Shown here piece after piece: positions 49,329-59,029 of a DNA stretch of 64,000 nucleotides. The stretch covers positions 1 to 64,000 of the forward strand of contig NZ_FOTW01000012.1 of assembly GCF_900114705.1 (NCBI RefSeq), written 5' to 3'. Each line of letters opens with the position of its first letter. The stretch's first letter is position 1. This DNA comes from Rugamonas rubra. GTDB taxonomy: Bacteria; Pseudomonadota; Gammaproteobacteria; Burkholderiales; Burkholderiaceae_D. The notes under the pieces are model-generated. The model had not been told where the DNA came from and searched no databases. It saw nothing but the letters and a program-made list of their open reading frames with translations. The translations under genes were made by a program, and so were the position numbers.

Positions 49329-50249
49329 ATGCGCGTATTCGTCACCGGCGCCACCGGTTTCCTGGGCGGCGCCCTGTGCCGCCGGCTCGGCGCCGACGGC
49401 CACGAGGTCACCGCCGTCGGCTCGGCGGCCTGCGACCTGCGCCAGGCCGGCGCGCTGGAGCGCTACAGCGACACCGTGTTCGACCGGGTCTACCACCTCG
49501 CGGCCTGGACCCAGGCGGGCGATTTCTGCCTGCGCCATCCGGGCGAGCAATGGCTGGTCAACCAGCAGATCAACACCAATGTGCTGGACTGGTGGCGGCG
49601 CCGCCAGCCGCAGGCCAAGCTGGTCTGCATGGGCACCAGCTGCGCCTACGCGCCCGGGCTGGCGCTGGCCGAGGAGAACTACCTGGCCGGCGAGCCGATC
49701 GCCAGCCTGTTCAGCTACGCCCACACCAAGCGCATGCTCTACGTCGGCCTGCGCGCGCTGGCCGCGCAGTACGGCCTGCGCTACCTGTGCCTGGTGCCGA
49801 GCACCCTGTACGGCCCCGGCTACCACACCGACGGCCGGCAGATGCACTTCATCTTCGACCTGATCCGCAAGATCCTGCGCGGCCAGCGCTACGGCGAGCC
49901 GGTGCTGCTGTGGGGCGACGGCTGGCAGCGCCGCGAGCTGGTGCTGCTGGACGACTTCGTCGGCCTGATGCTGCAGCTCGAGGGGCGCTGCGACAACCAG
50001 CTGGTCAACGTCGGCGCCGGCGAGGAGTTCACGATCCGCCACTTCGCCGGCCTGATCTGCCAGCTGACCGGCTACGATCCGCGGCGCATCGACTACGACA
50101 CGGCGCGCTACGTCGGCGCGCAATCGAAGTGCCTGGACACCGCCAAGCTGCGCGCGCTGCTGCCGCAGCACCGCATGACGCCGCTGGCCGAGGGCCTGGC
50201 GCGCACCGTGCGCTGGGTCGAGCAGCACGCCCTGCATCCGTCCACCTAG
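49329..50249 (+). CDS. NAD-dependent epimerase/dehydratase, GDP-fucose-synthase-like
   Basis: 306 residues. Rossmann motif VFVTGATGFLGGALCRRLG (about 3-21) and catalytic SxnY...K in GTSCAYA and YAHTKRM (about 140-146) place it in the extended SDR family. LVPSTLYGPGYH and the overall length resemble GDP-L-fucose synthase and the DmhA/MlghC-type reductases of modified heptose pathways. It starts immediately after the methyltransferase stop. With the HddA-like and HddC-like genes, a modified GDP-heptose is a reasonable product (inference). Confidence 0.83.
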   Translation: MRVFVTGATGFLGGALCRRLGADGHEVTAVGSAACDLRQAGALERYSDTVFDRVYHLAAWTQAGDFCLRHPGEQWLVNQQINTNVLDWWRRRQPQAKLVCMGTSCAYAPGLALAEENYLAGEPIASLFSYAHTKRMLYVGLRALAAQYGLRYLCLVPSTLYGPGYHTDGRQMHFIFDLIRKILRGQRYGEPVLLWGDGWQRRELVLLDDFVGLMLQLEGRCDNQLVNVGAGEEFTIRHFAGLICQLTGYDPRRIDYDTARYVGAQSKCLDTAKLRALLPQHRMTPLAEGLARTVRWVEQHALHPST

Positions 50250-50259
50250 GAACGCCGCC

Positions 50260-51252
50260 ATGTTGATCGTCTCGCGCACCCCGCTTCGCGTCAGCTTCTT
50301 CGGCGGCGGCACCGACTACCCCGAGTATTTCGAGGAGCACGGCGGCGCCGTGCTGGGGTTGGCCATCGACAAGTACATCTACCTCGCCGCGCTGCGCCTG
50401 TCGGGCATCCAGGCCTACAATTTCCGCCTGTCGTATTCGAAGGTCGAGCATCTCGACGAGGTCGGCGCCATCGAGCACCTGGCGGTGCGCGCCGCCTTCC
50501 AGCACTACCGGGTCGAGGCGCCGCTGGACATCAGCGTGATGGCCGACATGCCGGCCAACTCCGGCCTGGGCAGCTCGTCGGCGTTCAGCGTCGGCCTGCT
50601 GAACCTGATCGCCCACCTGAACAACGAGAACGTGACCAAGCTCGACCTGGCGCTGCGCGCCATCCACCTGGAGCACGACCTGCTGCGCGAGAACGTCGGC
50701 GTGCAGGACCAGCTGCACGCCGCCTTCGGCGGCATCAACCGCTTCGACTTCGACGGCAAGCGCTACCGCATCACGCCGATGGCGATGCGCGGCGAATGCC
50801 AGCAGCACCTGCTGCGCTCGATGCTGCTGGTGCACACGGGGATCGCGCGCCACGCCTCGGAGGTGGTCGACGAACAGCTCAGGCGCACCCGGGGCGGCGC
50901 CATCGACGCCCAGCTGGGCGGCATGATGGGCCTGGTCGAGGAGGCGGCGGCGACCCTGCTGATGGGGCAGCCGGAGACCATGCTGCGCCGGCTCGGCGCC
51001 ATGCTCGACGAGGGCTGGCGGCTGAAGCGCTCGATCTCGCCCTACGTCAGCACGCCGGCCATCGACGAGCTGTACGCCAAGGCGAAGCGCCTGGGCGCGC
51101 TCGGCGGCAAGCTGTGCGGCGCCGGCGGCGGCGGCTTCCTGCTGGTGCTGGTGCCGCCCGAGGAGCGCGCCGCCTTCATCGAGCGCATCGCGCCGGCGCG
51201 GGTGATCAGCATCGGCCTCGACACCGAGGGCACCAAGATACTTTACCGCTGA
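50260..51252 (+). CDS. hddA: GHMP kinase, D-glycero-D-manno-heptose 7-phosphate kinase-like
   Basis: 330 residues, close to HddA length. GHMP motif PANSGLGSSSAFSVG (about residues 93-107), substrate loop RVSFFGGGTDYPEYF near the start and GKLCGAGGGGFLLVL (about 286-300) are as in HddA kinases. HddA makes heptose 1,7-bisphosphate for the GDP-heptose branch. It follows the SDR gene by 10 bases. Together with 57363 (GmhB-like) and 59022 (HddC-like) it gives three of the four steps; a GmhA isomerase is not in the window. Confidence 0.83.
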   Translation: MLIVSRTPLRVSFFGGGTDYPEYFEEHGGAVLGLAIDKYIYLAALRLSGIQAYNFRLSYSKVEHLDEVGAIEHLAVRAAFQHYRVEAPLDISVMADMPANSGLGSSSAFSVGLLNLIAHLNNENVTKLDLALRAIHLEHDLLRENVGVQDQLHAAFGGINRFDFDGKRYRITPMAMRGECQQHLLRSMLLVHTGIARHASEVVDEQLRRTRGGAIDAQLGGMMGLVEEAAATLLMGQPETMLRRLGAMLDEGWRLKRSISPYVSTPAIDELYAKAKRLGALGGKLCGAGGGGFLLVLVPPEERAAFIERIAPARVISIGLDTEGTKILYR

Positions 51253-51300
51253 GGGCGGCAACGCGGCGCCCGGCGCCGGCACATGGAAAAGGAGGGCGGG

Positions 51301-54300
51301 GTGAAGATATTGTTGGCGGTGGAGAACGTCTTTTCGTCGATCGGCGGCGGCCAGCGGGTGTATTCCAATCTGATCCGGGCCCAGCCCGGGATCGATTTCT
51401 ACTACTTCGCCGGCGGTCCGGCCGAGCCGGCCGGCCGGCCCGCCAACGCCCGCCCGCTGGTCATCGGCGACGCCTACCGGCGCAACGCCGCGCGCTTCGC
51501 CGGCGCCGCGCCCGAGGGCAAGACCTACGACCTGTGCTATCTGCTCGACATGGCCGCCGCCGCCTCCTGCCTGTCCTTCGACGTGCTCGACATCCCCGAC
51601 TACCTGCCGCTCGGCGCCCTGCTCAAGGAGTGCCTGGCGTTCCACCAGGCGCGCGTCGGCAAGGTGGTGCTGGCGCTGCACGGCACGCTGTCGAACGTGC
51701 TGGCCGACTGTTGGGACGAGCGGCCGTTCGACCTGCGCGTGCTGATGGAATACGAGGCGCTGCTGTACCGCTACGCCGACCTGCGCTACGGCATCAGCCA
51801 GCGCTACCTGGCGGAATGGCAGTCGCGCTGCCGGCTGCCGGCGCTGCTGTTGCAGCCGAGCCTGGCGCTGGCGCCGGCCGGGCCGGCCGCCGCCGACACG
51901 CTCGATGCCACCGCCGCCGACGACGCCGCCGATGCCGCCGAAGCCGCGGGCGCGGCGGCGCCGGGCGGGCGGCCGGCGCCGCCCGACCTGTGCTTCGTCG
52001 GCCGCCAGGAAAAGTGCAAGGGGCCGGACCTGTTCGTGGAAATCTGCTCCAACCTGCCGCGCCACAGCTACGGCCAGATCCGCCTGGTCGGGCCGACGGT
52101 CAACATCAACGGCCACCGCTCGGAGGTGGCGCTGGAGCGGCTGGCCAGGAACCGCTCGCTGACGCTGCACCAGGAGAGCGTGGCGCCGGACCAGATGACG
52201 GCCTGGCTGCGCCGCGGACGCAAGGTGGTGCTGCTGCCGTCGCGCCGCGACACCTTCAACCTGGTGGTGTTGGAGGCCCTGCTGAGCGGCTGTCCGGTGG
52301 TGCTCAGCAGCGCCTGCGGCGTGTGCGACTACCTGGACCAGGCGTATCCCGGTTTGCCGCACGTGCGGCTCGACCCCGAGCGGCTCAGCGCCAGCCACGA
52401 CGCCATCGTCGACCTGCTGGAGCACTACGACGAGCGGCGCGCGCAACTGCGCCACTACCTGGCGCGCCATCCGGCCGTCGCGGCGGCCGGCGTCGACATC
52501 GCCGCCGTGTACGGCGCCGAGCAGCCCGGCAGCGCCGAGACGGCCGCCAGGCAGGCCGTGGCGAACATCTTCGCGGCCTTCCGGCCGCTGCTGATCGACG
52601 GCATCGCCGCCGCCGCCGCCGAGCTGGCGCGCGATTGCGGCGCCCGGCTCGAGGCCTTCGCCAGCGACGGCGCGCCGGCGCACTGGAACGGCGGCTACGC
52701 CGCGCAGCAGTTCCGCGCCGCCTGCCGGATCGGCGAGGCGCAGCGCCTGTTCGGCGTCGAGGGCGGCCTCAAGCCGGCGCTCGACGCCGTCGCGGCGGCG
52801 CTGCCCTGGCTGGCCGAGCAGGTCCACGGCGGCAACCGCGTCAACCTGTACCGCCTGATGGCCGGCTGGGAGGCGCAGCGCGGCAACGAGCTGCTGTTCG
52901 CCACCTACCAGCTGCGCATCTTCCGCCTCAGCGGGCGCTATCCGCCGGCCGAGGTGGCCGAGGTGGCGCGCATCCTGCGCCAGCACGGCCACGCCGAGGA
53001 GGCGCGGGCGCTGGCGCTGATCGGCGACGGCGACGCCGGCGCCGTCTGCGCCTACCTGCGGCAGCGCGCCGGCGCCGACTACCGGCCGGCGGCGGTGGAG
53101 TTCTGCGCCAGCGTCGACCACCGCGACGCCGCCCTGCCCAAGGTGTCGGTGATCGTCTCGGTCTACAACGGCGCCGACAAGGCCGAACTGTTCATCGCCA
53201 ACCTGGAGCGCATGAGCGCGCGCAGCAAGGCCATCGCCGAGCTGATTTTCGTCGACAGCAACTCGTCCGACGACACCGCCGGCGTGCTGCCGGCCCGCCT
53301 GGCGCTGGCGGCGCGGCGCGGCGTGCGCGCGCTGTACGTGCGCACGCCGGCGCGCGAGACCATACAGGCGGCCTGGAACCGGGGCATCGAGCTGGCGCGC
53401 GGCGGCTACCTGGCGTTCCTCGGCCTGGATGAAAAGGTGCGCGGCGACGCCTTCGAGATCCTGGCCGACCATCTCGACCGCCATCCGCAGACCGACTGGG
53501 TGCAGGGCAACGCGGTGGTCACCGAGGTCAATCCGCAGGGCTCCTACGTGCGCGACGTGATGCTGTACGAGCGCGCCATCGAGCAGCAGGAGATGCACTA
53601 TCTCGACTGCGCCTGCATCAGCTACGTCGGCGCGCTGTACCGCAAGTCCATCCACAGCCGCTTCGGCTACTACGACACGCGCTTCCGCGGCGCCGGCGAC
53701 ACCGAGTTCAAGAACCGCGTGCTGCCCTTCATCCAGGTCGCCAGCCTGCCCGAGACGCTGGGCGTCTTCCTCAACTATCCGGAGGCGCGCACCACGCAAA
53801 GCCCGATGGCCGAGCTGGAGGACCTGCGCGCCTGGTACCTGTTCCGCACCGAGGGCGGCCTGCGCTACGGGCTCGAGGCGCGGCCGGCGGCGCTGGCCGT
53901 GCGCCTTTTCCACAGCGCCATGCATTACCGAAAATGCTATATGGAGGGCTGGTGCAGCGACGTCGAGCTGGCGCTGGCGCTGGGCCGCTACCTGGCGCAC
54001 AGCCGGCCGGCCGAGTACGCGCGGCTGGAGCAGCTGATGCCGGGGCTGGAGAGCCTGCAACTGGCCTACCGCCGCTTCGACGAGCTGGCCGCGCCCGGCG
54101 ACCGGCAGGGCCTGGAGCAGCTGTACCTGCAGACGGGGGCGCTGGAGCGGGTCTGGTACTGGCTCGACGCGGCGCGCCGCAGCCACCGCTTCTTCGGCGC
54201 CGCCGCCGAGTACTGGATCGTCAACGACAACCGCTGGCACCAGCACCACCCGCTGTGGCCTTCGCTGCCGCAGAGGCATCATCTGGAGCGCGCGGTCGAC

Positions 54301-55875
54301 GGCGCCGAGCTGCTGGCCTGGCGCGACCTGGGCGAGGTGCTGGGCGCCTGCGGCTCGGCGTCGAGCGAGGTCGACGTCGAACAGGCCTGGGCCACCGGCC
54401 GCACCGGCCAGCTGTTGCAACTGATGGGGCAGGCCAGCCTCGACGTGATGGTCGCGCTGCCCGAGGCGCTGGCGCGCGACGGCGCCGTGCTGGCCCGCTT
54501 CGAGCACCTGGCGCAGGCCGCCGGCGCGACGCTGGTGCTGGCCGGCTTCGACGCCGAGGGGCTGCCACGGCGCGTCGCCGGCGTCTTCGCCAGTGGCGCC
54601 ATCCGCTCGGCCCGTCCGCTCTACGCGGCGGCCAAGCTGCTGGTCTTCCCCTGGGACGGCGCGCAGGCCGCCGGCGCCGTGGCGGCGCTGCTGCAGGCGC
54701 TGGGCCACGGCAAGCCGGTGGTGCTGTCGCGCGCCATGCTGGCCGCGCTGAAACAGCGTTTTCCGGCGCTGCCTTGCGACGAGCTGCCCTGCGCCGCCGA
54801 CGACGCCGAACTGGCCGCCTGGTGCGCCGAGCTGGCGCGCGACGCCGGCCGGCGCGCCGTGCTGCGCGCCTACGCGATCAGCCTGGCGCGCCGGCTGATC
54901 GGCGGCGGCGAGGTGGCGCTGGCCGAGCCGGGGCCGTACGCGCCGCCGGCCGCCCTGGTCGAGTGGCGCGGCGGCGCCGCGGCGGCGGCGGTGGTCCGCG
55001 CGCCGGCGCCGCCTGCGCCGTCGGCGCCGCCTGCGCCGTCGGCGCAGCTCGACGCCGTGCGCGACGGCGCCGGCCTGCGGGTCTTGCTGGAATCGGACCT
55101 GACCGCGCGCAGCGTCGGCCGGCGCCGCTTCGCCGTCTCGCCCGACAAGCTCGACGCCCTGTTCAAGCAGCTGGCGCCGGCCCAGGCGCGCGGCGAGTTG
55201 GGCCAGGCGCAGTGGGCCTTCCTGTTCGAGCCGGTCTGCGCCATGCCGCGCGGCGAGGGGCTGCGCTTCACCCGGGTGATGGCCATGGTGTGGCAGGCGC
55301 GCGCCGACCTGCGGCAACTGTATCCCCTGCTCGACGGCGCCAGCCGGCTCGAGTTCGTCACCTGGTGCCTGCTGGCCGGCAGCCGCGAGTATCCGGCCCT
55401 GCGGGTCTGCCTGGACGGCGCGGCGGCGGCCGAGCTGGAGCGGCCGCTCGAGGGCCTGGCCGGCGCCGCGGAATGGGACGCGGCGCTGCCGCGCGTGCTG
55501 CGGCTGCTGCGGCCCTGGCGGCCCGACCTGGCGCGGCTGTTCGACCTGGGCCAGGCCGCCTCCAGGCGGGACTACCTGTACTGGTATCTGCAGTGCGGCC
55601 GGGCGGAACTGCAGCTGAGCCAATTCGAGCTGCCGGACGGCCTGCGCGGCCTGCTCGAGCGCGCGCTGCCGCTGCGCGACGGCGACGGCGGCGCGCACAG
55701 CATCAGCGGGATGATGCAACTGGAGCACCAGGCGCGCGCCGACCTGCGCCAGGCCTTCGACCTGGCCACGGCCGGCGGCATCGAGGCCTACACCGCCTGG
55801 CACCGGCAGCACGGCGTGCGCCCGCTGTGGCGGCGGGACGGCGCCGGGGCCGCGGCCGGGATGCTGCGCGCATGA
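51301..55875 (+). CDS. Large two-domain glycosyltransferase with C-terminal repeat extension (1524 aa)
   Basis: 1524 residues from GTG 51301, preferred over ATG 51283 because AAGGAGG is five bases before it and the paralogue starts likewise (MRILVAE). Same layout as 33324-36287: GT4-like part (LCFVGRQEKCKGPDLF near 230, SRRDTFNLVVLEALLSG near 314), then GT2 domain from VSVIVSVYNGADKAELF near 614 to GAGDTEFKNRVLP. The extra C-terminal 520 residues hold a partial Rossmann-like region (about 1010-1190), a Pro/Ala linker coded by an 18-base tandem duplication (55006-55041) and three repeats of the RxDLxxxYPL type (near 1325, 1397 and 1468). The stop overlaps the next gene (ATGA). Confidence 0.86.
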   Translation: MKILLAVENVFSSIGGGQRVYSNLIRAQPGIDFYYFAGGPAEPAGRPANARPLVIGDAYRRNAARFAGAAPEGKTYDLCYLLDMAAAASCLSFDVLDIPDYLPLGALLKECLAFHQARVGKVVLALHGTLSNVLADCWDERPFDLRVLMEYEALLYRYADLRYGISQRYLAEWQSRCRLPALLLQPSLALAPAGPAAADTLDATAADDAADAAEAAGAAAPGGRPAPPDLCFVGRQEKCKGPDLFVEICSNLPRHSYGQIRLVGPTVNINGHRSEVALERLARNRSLTLHQESVAPDQMTAWLRRGRKVVLLPSRRDTFNLVVLEALLSGCPVVLSSACGVCDYLDQAYPGLPHVRLDPERLSASHDAIVDLLEHYDERRAQLRHYLARHPAVAAAGVDIAAVYGAEQPGSAETAARQAVANIFAAFRPLLIDGIAAAAAELARDCGARLEAFASDGAPAHWNGGYAAQQFRAACRIGEAQRLFGVEGGLKPALDAVAAALPWLAEQVHGGNRVNLYRLMAGWEAQRGNELLFATYQLRIFRLSGRYPPAEVAEVARILRQHGHAEEARALALIGDGDAGAVCAYLRQRAGADYRPAAVEFCASVDHRDAALPKVSVIVSVYNGADKAELFIANLERMSARSKAIAELIFVDSNSSDDTAGVLPARLALAARRGVRALYVRTPARETIQAAWNRGIELARGGYLAFLGLDEKVRGDAFEILADHLDRHPQTDWVQGNAVVTEVNPQGSYVRDVMLYERAIEQQEMHYLDCACISYVGALYRKSIHSRFGYYDTRFRGAGDTEFKNRVLPFIQVASLPETLGVFLNYPEARTTQSPMAELEDLRAWYLFRTEGGLRYGLEARPAALAVRLFHSAMHYRKCYMEGWCSDVELALALGRYLAHSRPAEYARLEQLMPGLESLQLAYRRFDELAAPGDRQGLEQLYLQTGALERVWYWLDAARRSHRFFGAAAEYWIVNDNRWHQHHPLWPSLPQRHHLERAVDGAELLAWRDLGEVLGACGSASSEVDVEQAWATGRTGQLLQLMGQASLDVMVALPEALARDGAVLARFEHLAQAAGATLVLAGFDAEGLPRRVAGVFASGAIRSARPLYAAAKLLVFPWDGAQAAGAVAALLQALGHGKPVVLSRAMLAALKQRFPALPCDELPCAADDAELAAWCAELARDAGRRAVLRAYAISLARRLIGGGEVALAEPGPYAPPAALVEWRGGAAAAAVVRAPAPPAPSAPPAPSAQLDAVRDGAGLRVLLESDLTARSVGRRRFAVSPDKLDALFKQLAPAQARGELGQAQWAFLFEPVCAMPRGEGLRFTRVMAMVWQARADLRQLYPLLDGASRLEFVTWCLLAGSREYPALRVCLDGAAAAELERPLEGLAGAAEWDAALPRVLRLLRPWRPDLARLFDLGQAASRRDYLYWYLQCGRAELQLSQFELPDGLRGLLERALPLRDGDGGAHSISGMMQLEHQARADLRQAFDLATAGGIEAYTAWHRQHGVRPLWRRDGAGAAAGMLRA
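55006..55041. repeat. 18-base unit in perfect tandem duplicate within a glycosyltransferase linker
   Basis: GCGCCGCCTGCGCCGTCG occurs at 55006-55023 and 55024-55041, encoding a repeated Ala-Pro-Pro-Ala-Pro-Ser linker between the catalytic part and the C-terminal repeats. Confidence 0.9.
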
Positions 55876-57350
55876 GCCGGCGCGACGAGGGATTCGTCCG
55901 CCGGGTCAGCCGCTCCGGCCTGCCGCTGTTCCAGCAGGACGACGACAGCCCGGTGATTTGGCCCAGGGTGCGGCCGGGCCGGCCGCCGGCGCTGGTGGTC
56001 AGCCTGCCGCGCAGCGGCACCCACCTGGGCAGCGAGCTGCTGCAGGGGCTGGGGCTGGTGTTCGGCGGCCTGCACCTGTCGCCCGAGCTCGAGCCCGACA
56101 TCGTGCAGGACCGGCGCAGCTACGTGATGGCGGCCGACGGCCGGCTGGAGTGGCAACAGTTCCAGCTGCCGCTGGAGGACCTGTTCGCCATGGTCGGGCC
56201 GGGCCAGGTGGTGCAGGGGCACGTGCCGTTCAGCCCGGCGATCGCCGCCGCGCTGGCCGGCTTCCGCATCGTCTACATGGAAAGAAGCCTGCGCGACGTG
56301 GCGGTCTCCTCGATGCGCTTCGTCGCCGGCCTGCGCGCCGCCGGCCTGGCCTATCCGGACCACTACGACATGGCCTGGTGCGACATGGCGGACGGCCCGG
56401 CGCGGATGCTCGCCTATCTGCGCGGCTTCGGCGGCGGCCTGCGCGGCATGCTGCGGCAGATCCAGCCCTGGCGCGCGCAGCCGAACAGCTTCGTGCTCGA
56501 TTTCGACCTGTTGACCGGCGCCGAGCCGGCGGCGGCGGTGGCGCAGCTGCGCGCCCTGGCCGACTTTCTCGGCGCGCCGGTGGGCGCCGAACGGGCCGAG
56601 CGGATACTCCGGGCGGCGCTGGGCCGCCTGACCCACAGTTGGAGCGGCCGCCTGAGCCGCTGGCAGGAGCTGTGGGACAGGGAGGTGGAACAGGCCTTCG
56701 CCTATTTCGTGCTCGACGAGAACGCCTATTTCGGCATGCCGGACCGCCTGCCGACGCCGACGCCGGCGGCCGGCCGGCCGCTGGCCCTGCTGGCGCTGCC
56801 GGGCGAGAGCGGCGTGCGGCGGCGCGCGCTGGCGCCGGACGGCGCCCGGCCGCCGCCGGCCGCGCGGCTCGACCCGGCGCGCTGCGTCGGCGAGGGGCTG
56901 CGCTTGGAGGCGGGCGCCGGCGGGCTGCTGCTGAGCGCGCTCGACCACTACGCCGACCACCAGCACGCCAGCCTGCCGGCGGCCATGGCGGCCGGCCCGG
57001 TGACCTTCCATTTCGAGCTGCCGCCGGGCCAGCACAACAGCCGCCATCTGGTGGCGCAGGTGGGCGGCGCGGCCGGCTACTTCAGCAGCTACATCGACAG
57101 CTTCGGCGTCGGCGTGACGGCGATCGAGTCGGGCGGCGACTGCGCCGCCATCGCCACCCGCGTCGAGCAGCGCGCCGACGGCGCGCTGGCGGTCGCCGTG
57201 GCCGGCCGCGTCGCCGGCGGCGCCGACTGCTATGTGCGGATCTACCTGTGCGGCGCGGACGGCCGGCTCGACCGCCCCGCCCAGGCCCGCCTGACGGTGG
57301 CCGGCCTGGCGCTCGAGCCGGGCTGGCCGGCCTTCCTGCCGGCCGACTGA
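55872..57350 (+). CDS. Sulfotransferase domain protein with C-terminal beta module
   Basis: 492 residues, start overlapping the glycosyltransferase stop. PAPS loop VVSLPRSGTHLGSELL (about 42-57) and 3'-phosphate site YMERSLRDVAVSSMRF (about 135-150) are complete. It is the closest paralogue of 31683-33284 over the catalytic part and likewise carries the beta module at the C-terminus (about 350-475; SRHLVAQVGGAAGYFSSYID and DCYVRIYLCGADGRL). As on the other strand it follows directly after a GT4/GT2 glycosyltransferase, so the two glycosyltransferase-sulfotransferase pairs look like one duplicated cassette. Confidence 0.9.
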   Translation: MSRRDEGFVRRVSRSGLPLFQQDDDSPVIWPRVRPGRPPALVVSLPRSGTHLGSELLQGLGLVFGGLHLSPELEPDIVQDRRSYVMAADGRLEWQQFQLPLEDLFAMVGPGQVVQGHVPFSPAIAAALAGFRIVYMERSLRDVAVSSMRFVAGLRAAGLAYPDHYDMAWCDMADGPARMLAYLRGFGGGLRGMLRQIQPWRAQPNSFVLDFDLLTGAEPAAAVAQLRALADFLGAPVGAERAERILRAALGRLTHSWSGRLSRWQELWDREVEQAFAYFVLDENAYFGMPDRLPTPTPAAGRPLALLALPGESGVRRRALAPDGARPPPAARLDPARCVGEGLRLEAGAGGLLLSALDHYADHQHASLPAAMAAGPVTFHFELPPGQHNSRHLVAQVGGAAGYFSSYIDSFGVGVTAIESGGDCAAIATRVEQRADGALAVAVAGRVAGGADCYVRIYLCGADGRLDRPAQARLTVAGLALEPGWPAFLPAD

Positions 57351-57362
57351 GGGGACGGCCGC

Positions 57363-58052
57363 GTGCGCCCGCCAATCCCGTCGGCCCCGGCCGCCGCCGC
57401 GCCGCTTCGGCCGCGCGCCGACGGCATCTGGTTCGAGCTGTTCGGCGCCGCGCCGCGCGCCGGCCGGCCGGCCCTGTTCGTCGACCGCGACGGCGTGCTG
57501 GTCGAGGACTGCCACTACCTGCGGCGCGCCGAGGACGTGGCGCTGCTGGACGGCGCGGCGGCGGCGCTGGCCGAGGCCAACCGGCTCGACATGCCGGTCA
57601 TCGTGGTCACCAACCAGGCCGGCGTCGGCCGCGGCTACTACGACTGGCCGGCCTTCGCGGCGGTCAACCGGCGCATGCTGGACGGGCTGGCGGCCGGCGG
57701 CGCGCGGGTCGACGCGGTGGTGGCCTGCCCGTTCCACGCCGACGGCGTCGGCCGCTACCGCCAGGCCGGGCACCCGATGCGCAAGCCGCGCCCGGGCATG
57801 CTGCTGCTGGCCGGGCGGGCGCTGGCGGTCGACTTCGCCGCCTCGCTGGTGGTCGGCGACCAGCTGTCGGACCTGCGGGCCGGCCAGGCCGCCGGCCTGC
57901 GCCGGGGCGTCCACGTGTTGAGCGGGCACGGCGCGCAGGGCAGGGCGGCGGCGGCGCGTTTCGCCAGCGCCGCCTTCGCGGTCGAACTGGTCGGCGGCAT
58001 CGGCGACGCCGCCGTGCTGAGGGCCTTGCAACAACAGGGCGGCGCCGGGTGA
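57363..58052 (+). CDS. HAD-IIIA hydrolase, GmhB-like (heptose bisphosphate phosphatase)
   Basis: 229 residues from a GTG at 57363 with AGGGGA upstream. HAD motif I is LFVDRDGVLVED (about 38-49), motif II VVTNQAGVGRGYY, motif III/IV RKPRPGM and VVGDQLSDL. The order and the RKPxPGM element are as in GmhB, which dephosphorylates heptose 1,7-bisphosphate. Two of the four zinc-loop ligands differ: CPFHADG keeps Cys and His, but the later Cys pair (CxCRKP in GmhB) reads HPMRKP. Histidinol-phosphatase-like enzymes are the alternative. Confidence 0.82.
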   Translation: MRPPIPSAPAAAAPLRPRADGIWFELFGAAPRAGRPALFVDRDGVLVEDCHYLRRAEDVALLDGAAAALAEANRLDMPVIVVTNQAGVGRGYYDWPAFAAVNRRMLDGLAAGGARVDAVVACPFHADGVGRYRQAGHPMRKPRPGMLLLAGRALAVDFAASLVVGDQLSDLRAGQAAGLRRGVHVLSGHGAQGRAAAARFASAAFAVELVGGIGDAAVLRALQQQGGAG

Positions 58053-58090
58053 GGGCCGCGATCCATCGCAGCGATCTTAGGGGGAACGAC

Positions 58091-59029
58091 ATGGGGCAGC
58101 ATATTCTGGTCACCGGCGGCGCCGGCTATCTCGGTTCCATCATGGTGCCGGCCTTGTTGGAGGCCGGCCACCAGGTGACCGTGCTCGACAACTTCATGTA
58201 CCGGCAGAACACGCTGGCGCAGTGCTGCATCGAGCCGCGCTTCAACGTGGTGCGCGGCGACATCCGCAACAGCGCCGTGCTCAAGCCGCTGCTGGCCCGG
58301 GCCGACATCGTGATCCCGCTGGCGGCGCTGGTCGGCGCGCCGCTGTGCGCCCAGGACCCGGTGGGCGCGAGCAGCGTCAACCACGACGCCATCAAGATGA
58401 TGCTGGGCCTGCTCGGCCGCCAGCAGCACATCCTGATGCCGACCACCAACAGCGCCTACGGCAGCGGCGACCAGGACCACTACTGCGACGAGGAGTCGCC
58501 GCTGCGGCCGATCTCCCAGTACGCCATCGACAAGGTGGCGGTCGAGCGGCACCTGATGGAGCACCCGAACGCCATCAGCTTCCGCCTGGCGACGGTGTTC
58601 GGCATGGCGCCGCGCATGCGCTGCGACCTGCTGGTCAACGACTTCGCCTACCGCGCCGTCAACGACCGCTTCGTGGTGCTGTTCGAAAGCCATTTCAAGC
58701 GCAACTACCTGCATGTGCGCGATGTCGCCCGGGTCTTCCTGCACGGCATCGCCGAGCACGCGCGGATGCGCGGCCAGATCTACAACGTCGGCCTGGCCGA
58801 CGCCAACGTCTCCAAGCGCGAGCTGTGCGAGATCATCCAGCGCCATGTGCCCGACTTCGTCTTCCTCGAGGCCGGCGTCGGCCGCGACCCGGACCAGCGC
58901 AACTACATCGTCTCGAACGCCAAGCTGGAGGGCACCGGCTTTTGCACCGCCTACCCGCTCGACGCCGGCATCGAGGAGCTGGTCAAGGGCTACCAGATGG
59001 TGCGCAACAACGCCTACAGCAATGTCTGA
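58091..59029 (+). CDS. NAD-dependent epimerase/dehydratase (extended SDR)
   Basis: 312 residues from ATG 58091, with GGGGGAA close upstream. Rossmann motif ILVTGGAGYLGSIMVPALL (about 5-23), PTTNSAYGSGDQ as the Ser region and SQYAIDKVAVERHL with the YxxxK pair. FESHFKRNYLHVRDVARVFL is the usual C-terminal motif. It belongs to the UDP-glucose/CDP-sugar epimerase-like group; the substrate is not clear and could be the NDP-heptose made by the neighbouring genes. The end overlaps the next start by 8 bases. Confidence 0.86.
   Translation: MGQHILVTGGAGYLGSIMVPALLEAGHQVTVLDNFMYRQNTLAQCCIEPRFNVVRGDIRNSAVLKPLLARADIVIPLAALVGAPLCAQDPVGASSVNHDAIKMMLGLLGRQQHILMPTTNSAYGSGDQDHYCDEESPLRPISQYAIDKVAVERHLMEHPNAISFRLATVFGMAPRMRCDLLVNDFAYRAVNDRFVVLFESHFKRNYLHVRDVARVFLHGIAEHARMRGQIYNVGLADANVSKRELCEIIQRHVPDFVFLEAGVGRDPDQRNYIVSNAKLEGTGFCTAYPLDAGIEELVKGYQMVRNNAYSNV

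Noticed and set aside
50029..55812. A 1927-codon open frame on the minus strand opposite the hddA and glycosyltransferase genes
   Set aside because: It is a mirror frame produced by the very high GC third-codon bias. Its translation is a repetitive mix of Arg, Gln, Ala, Val and His with no domain, while the plus strand has clear glycosyltransferase motifs and ribosome sites.
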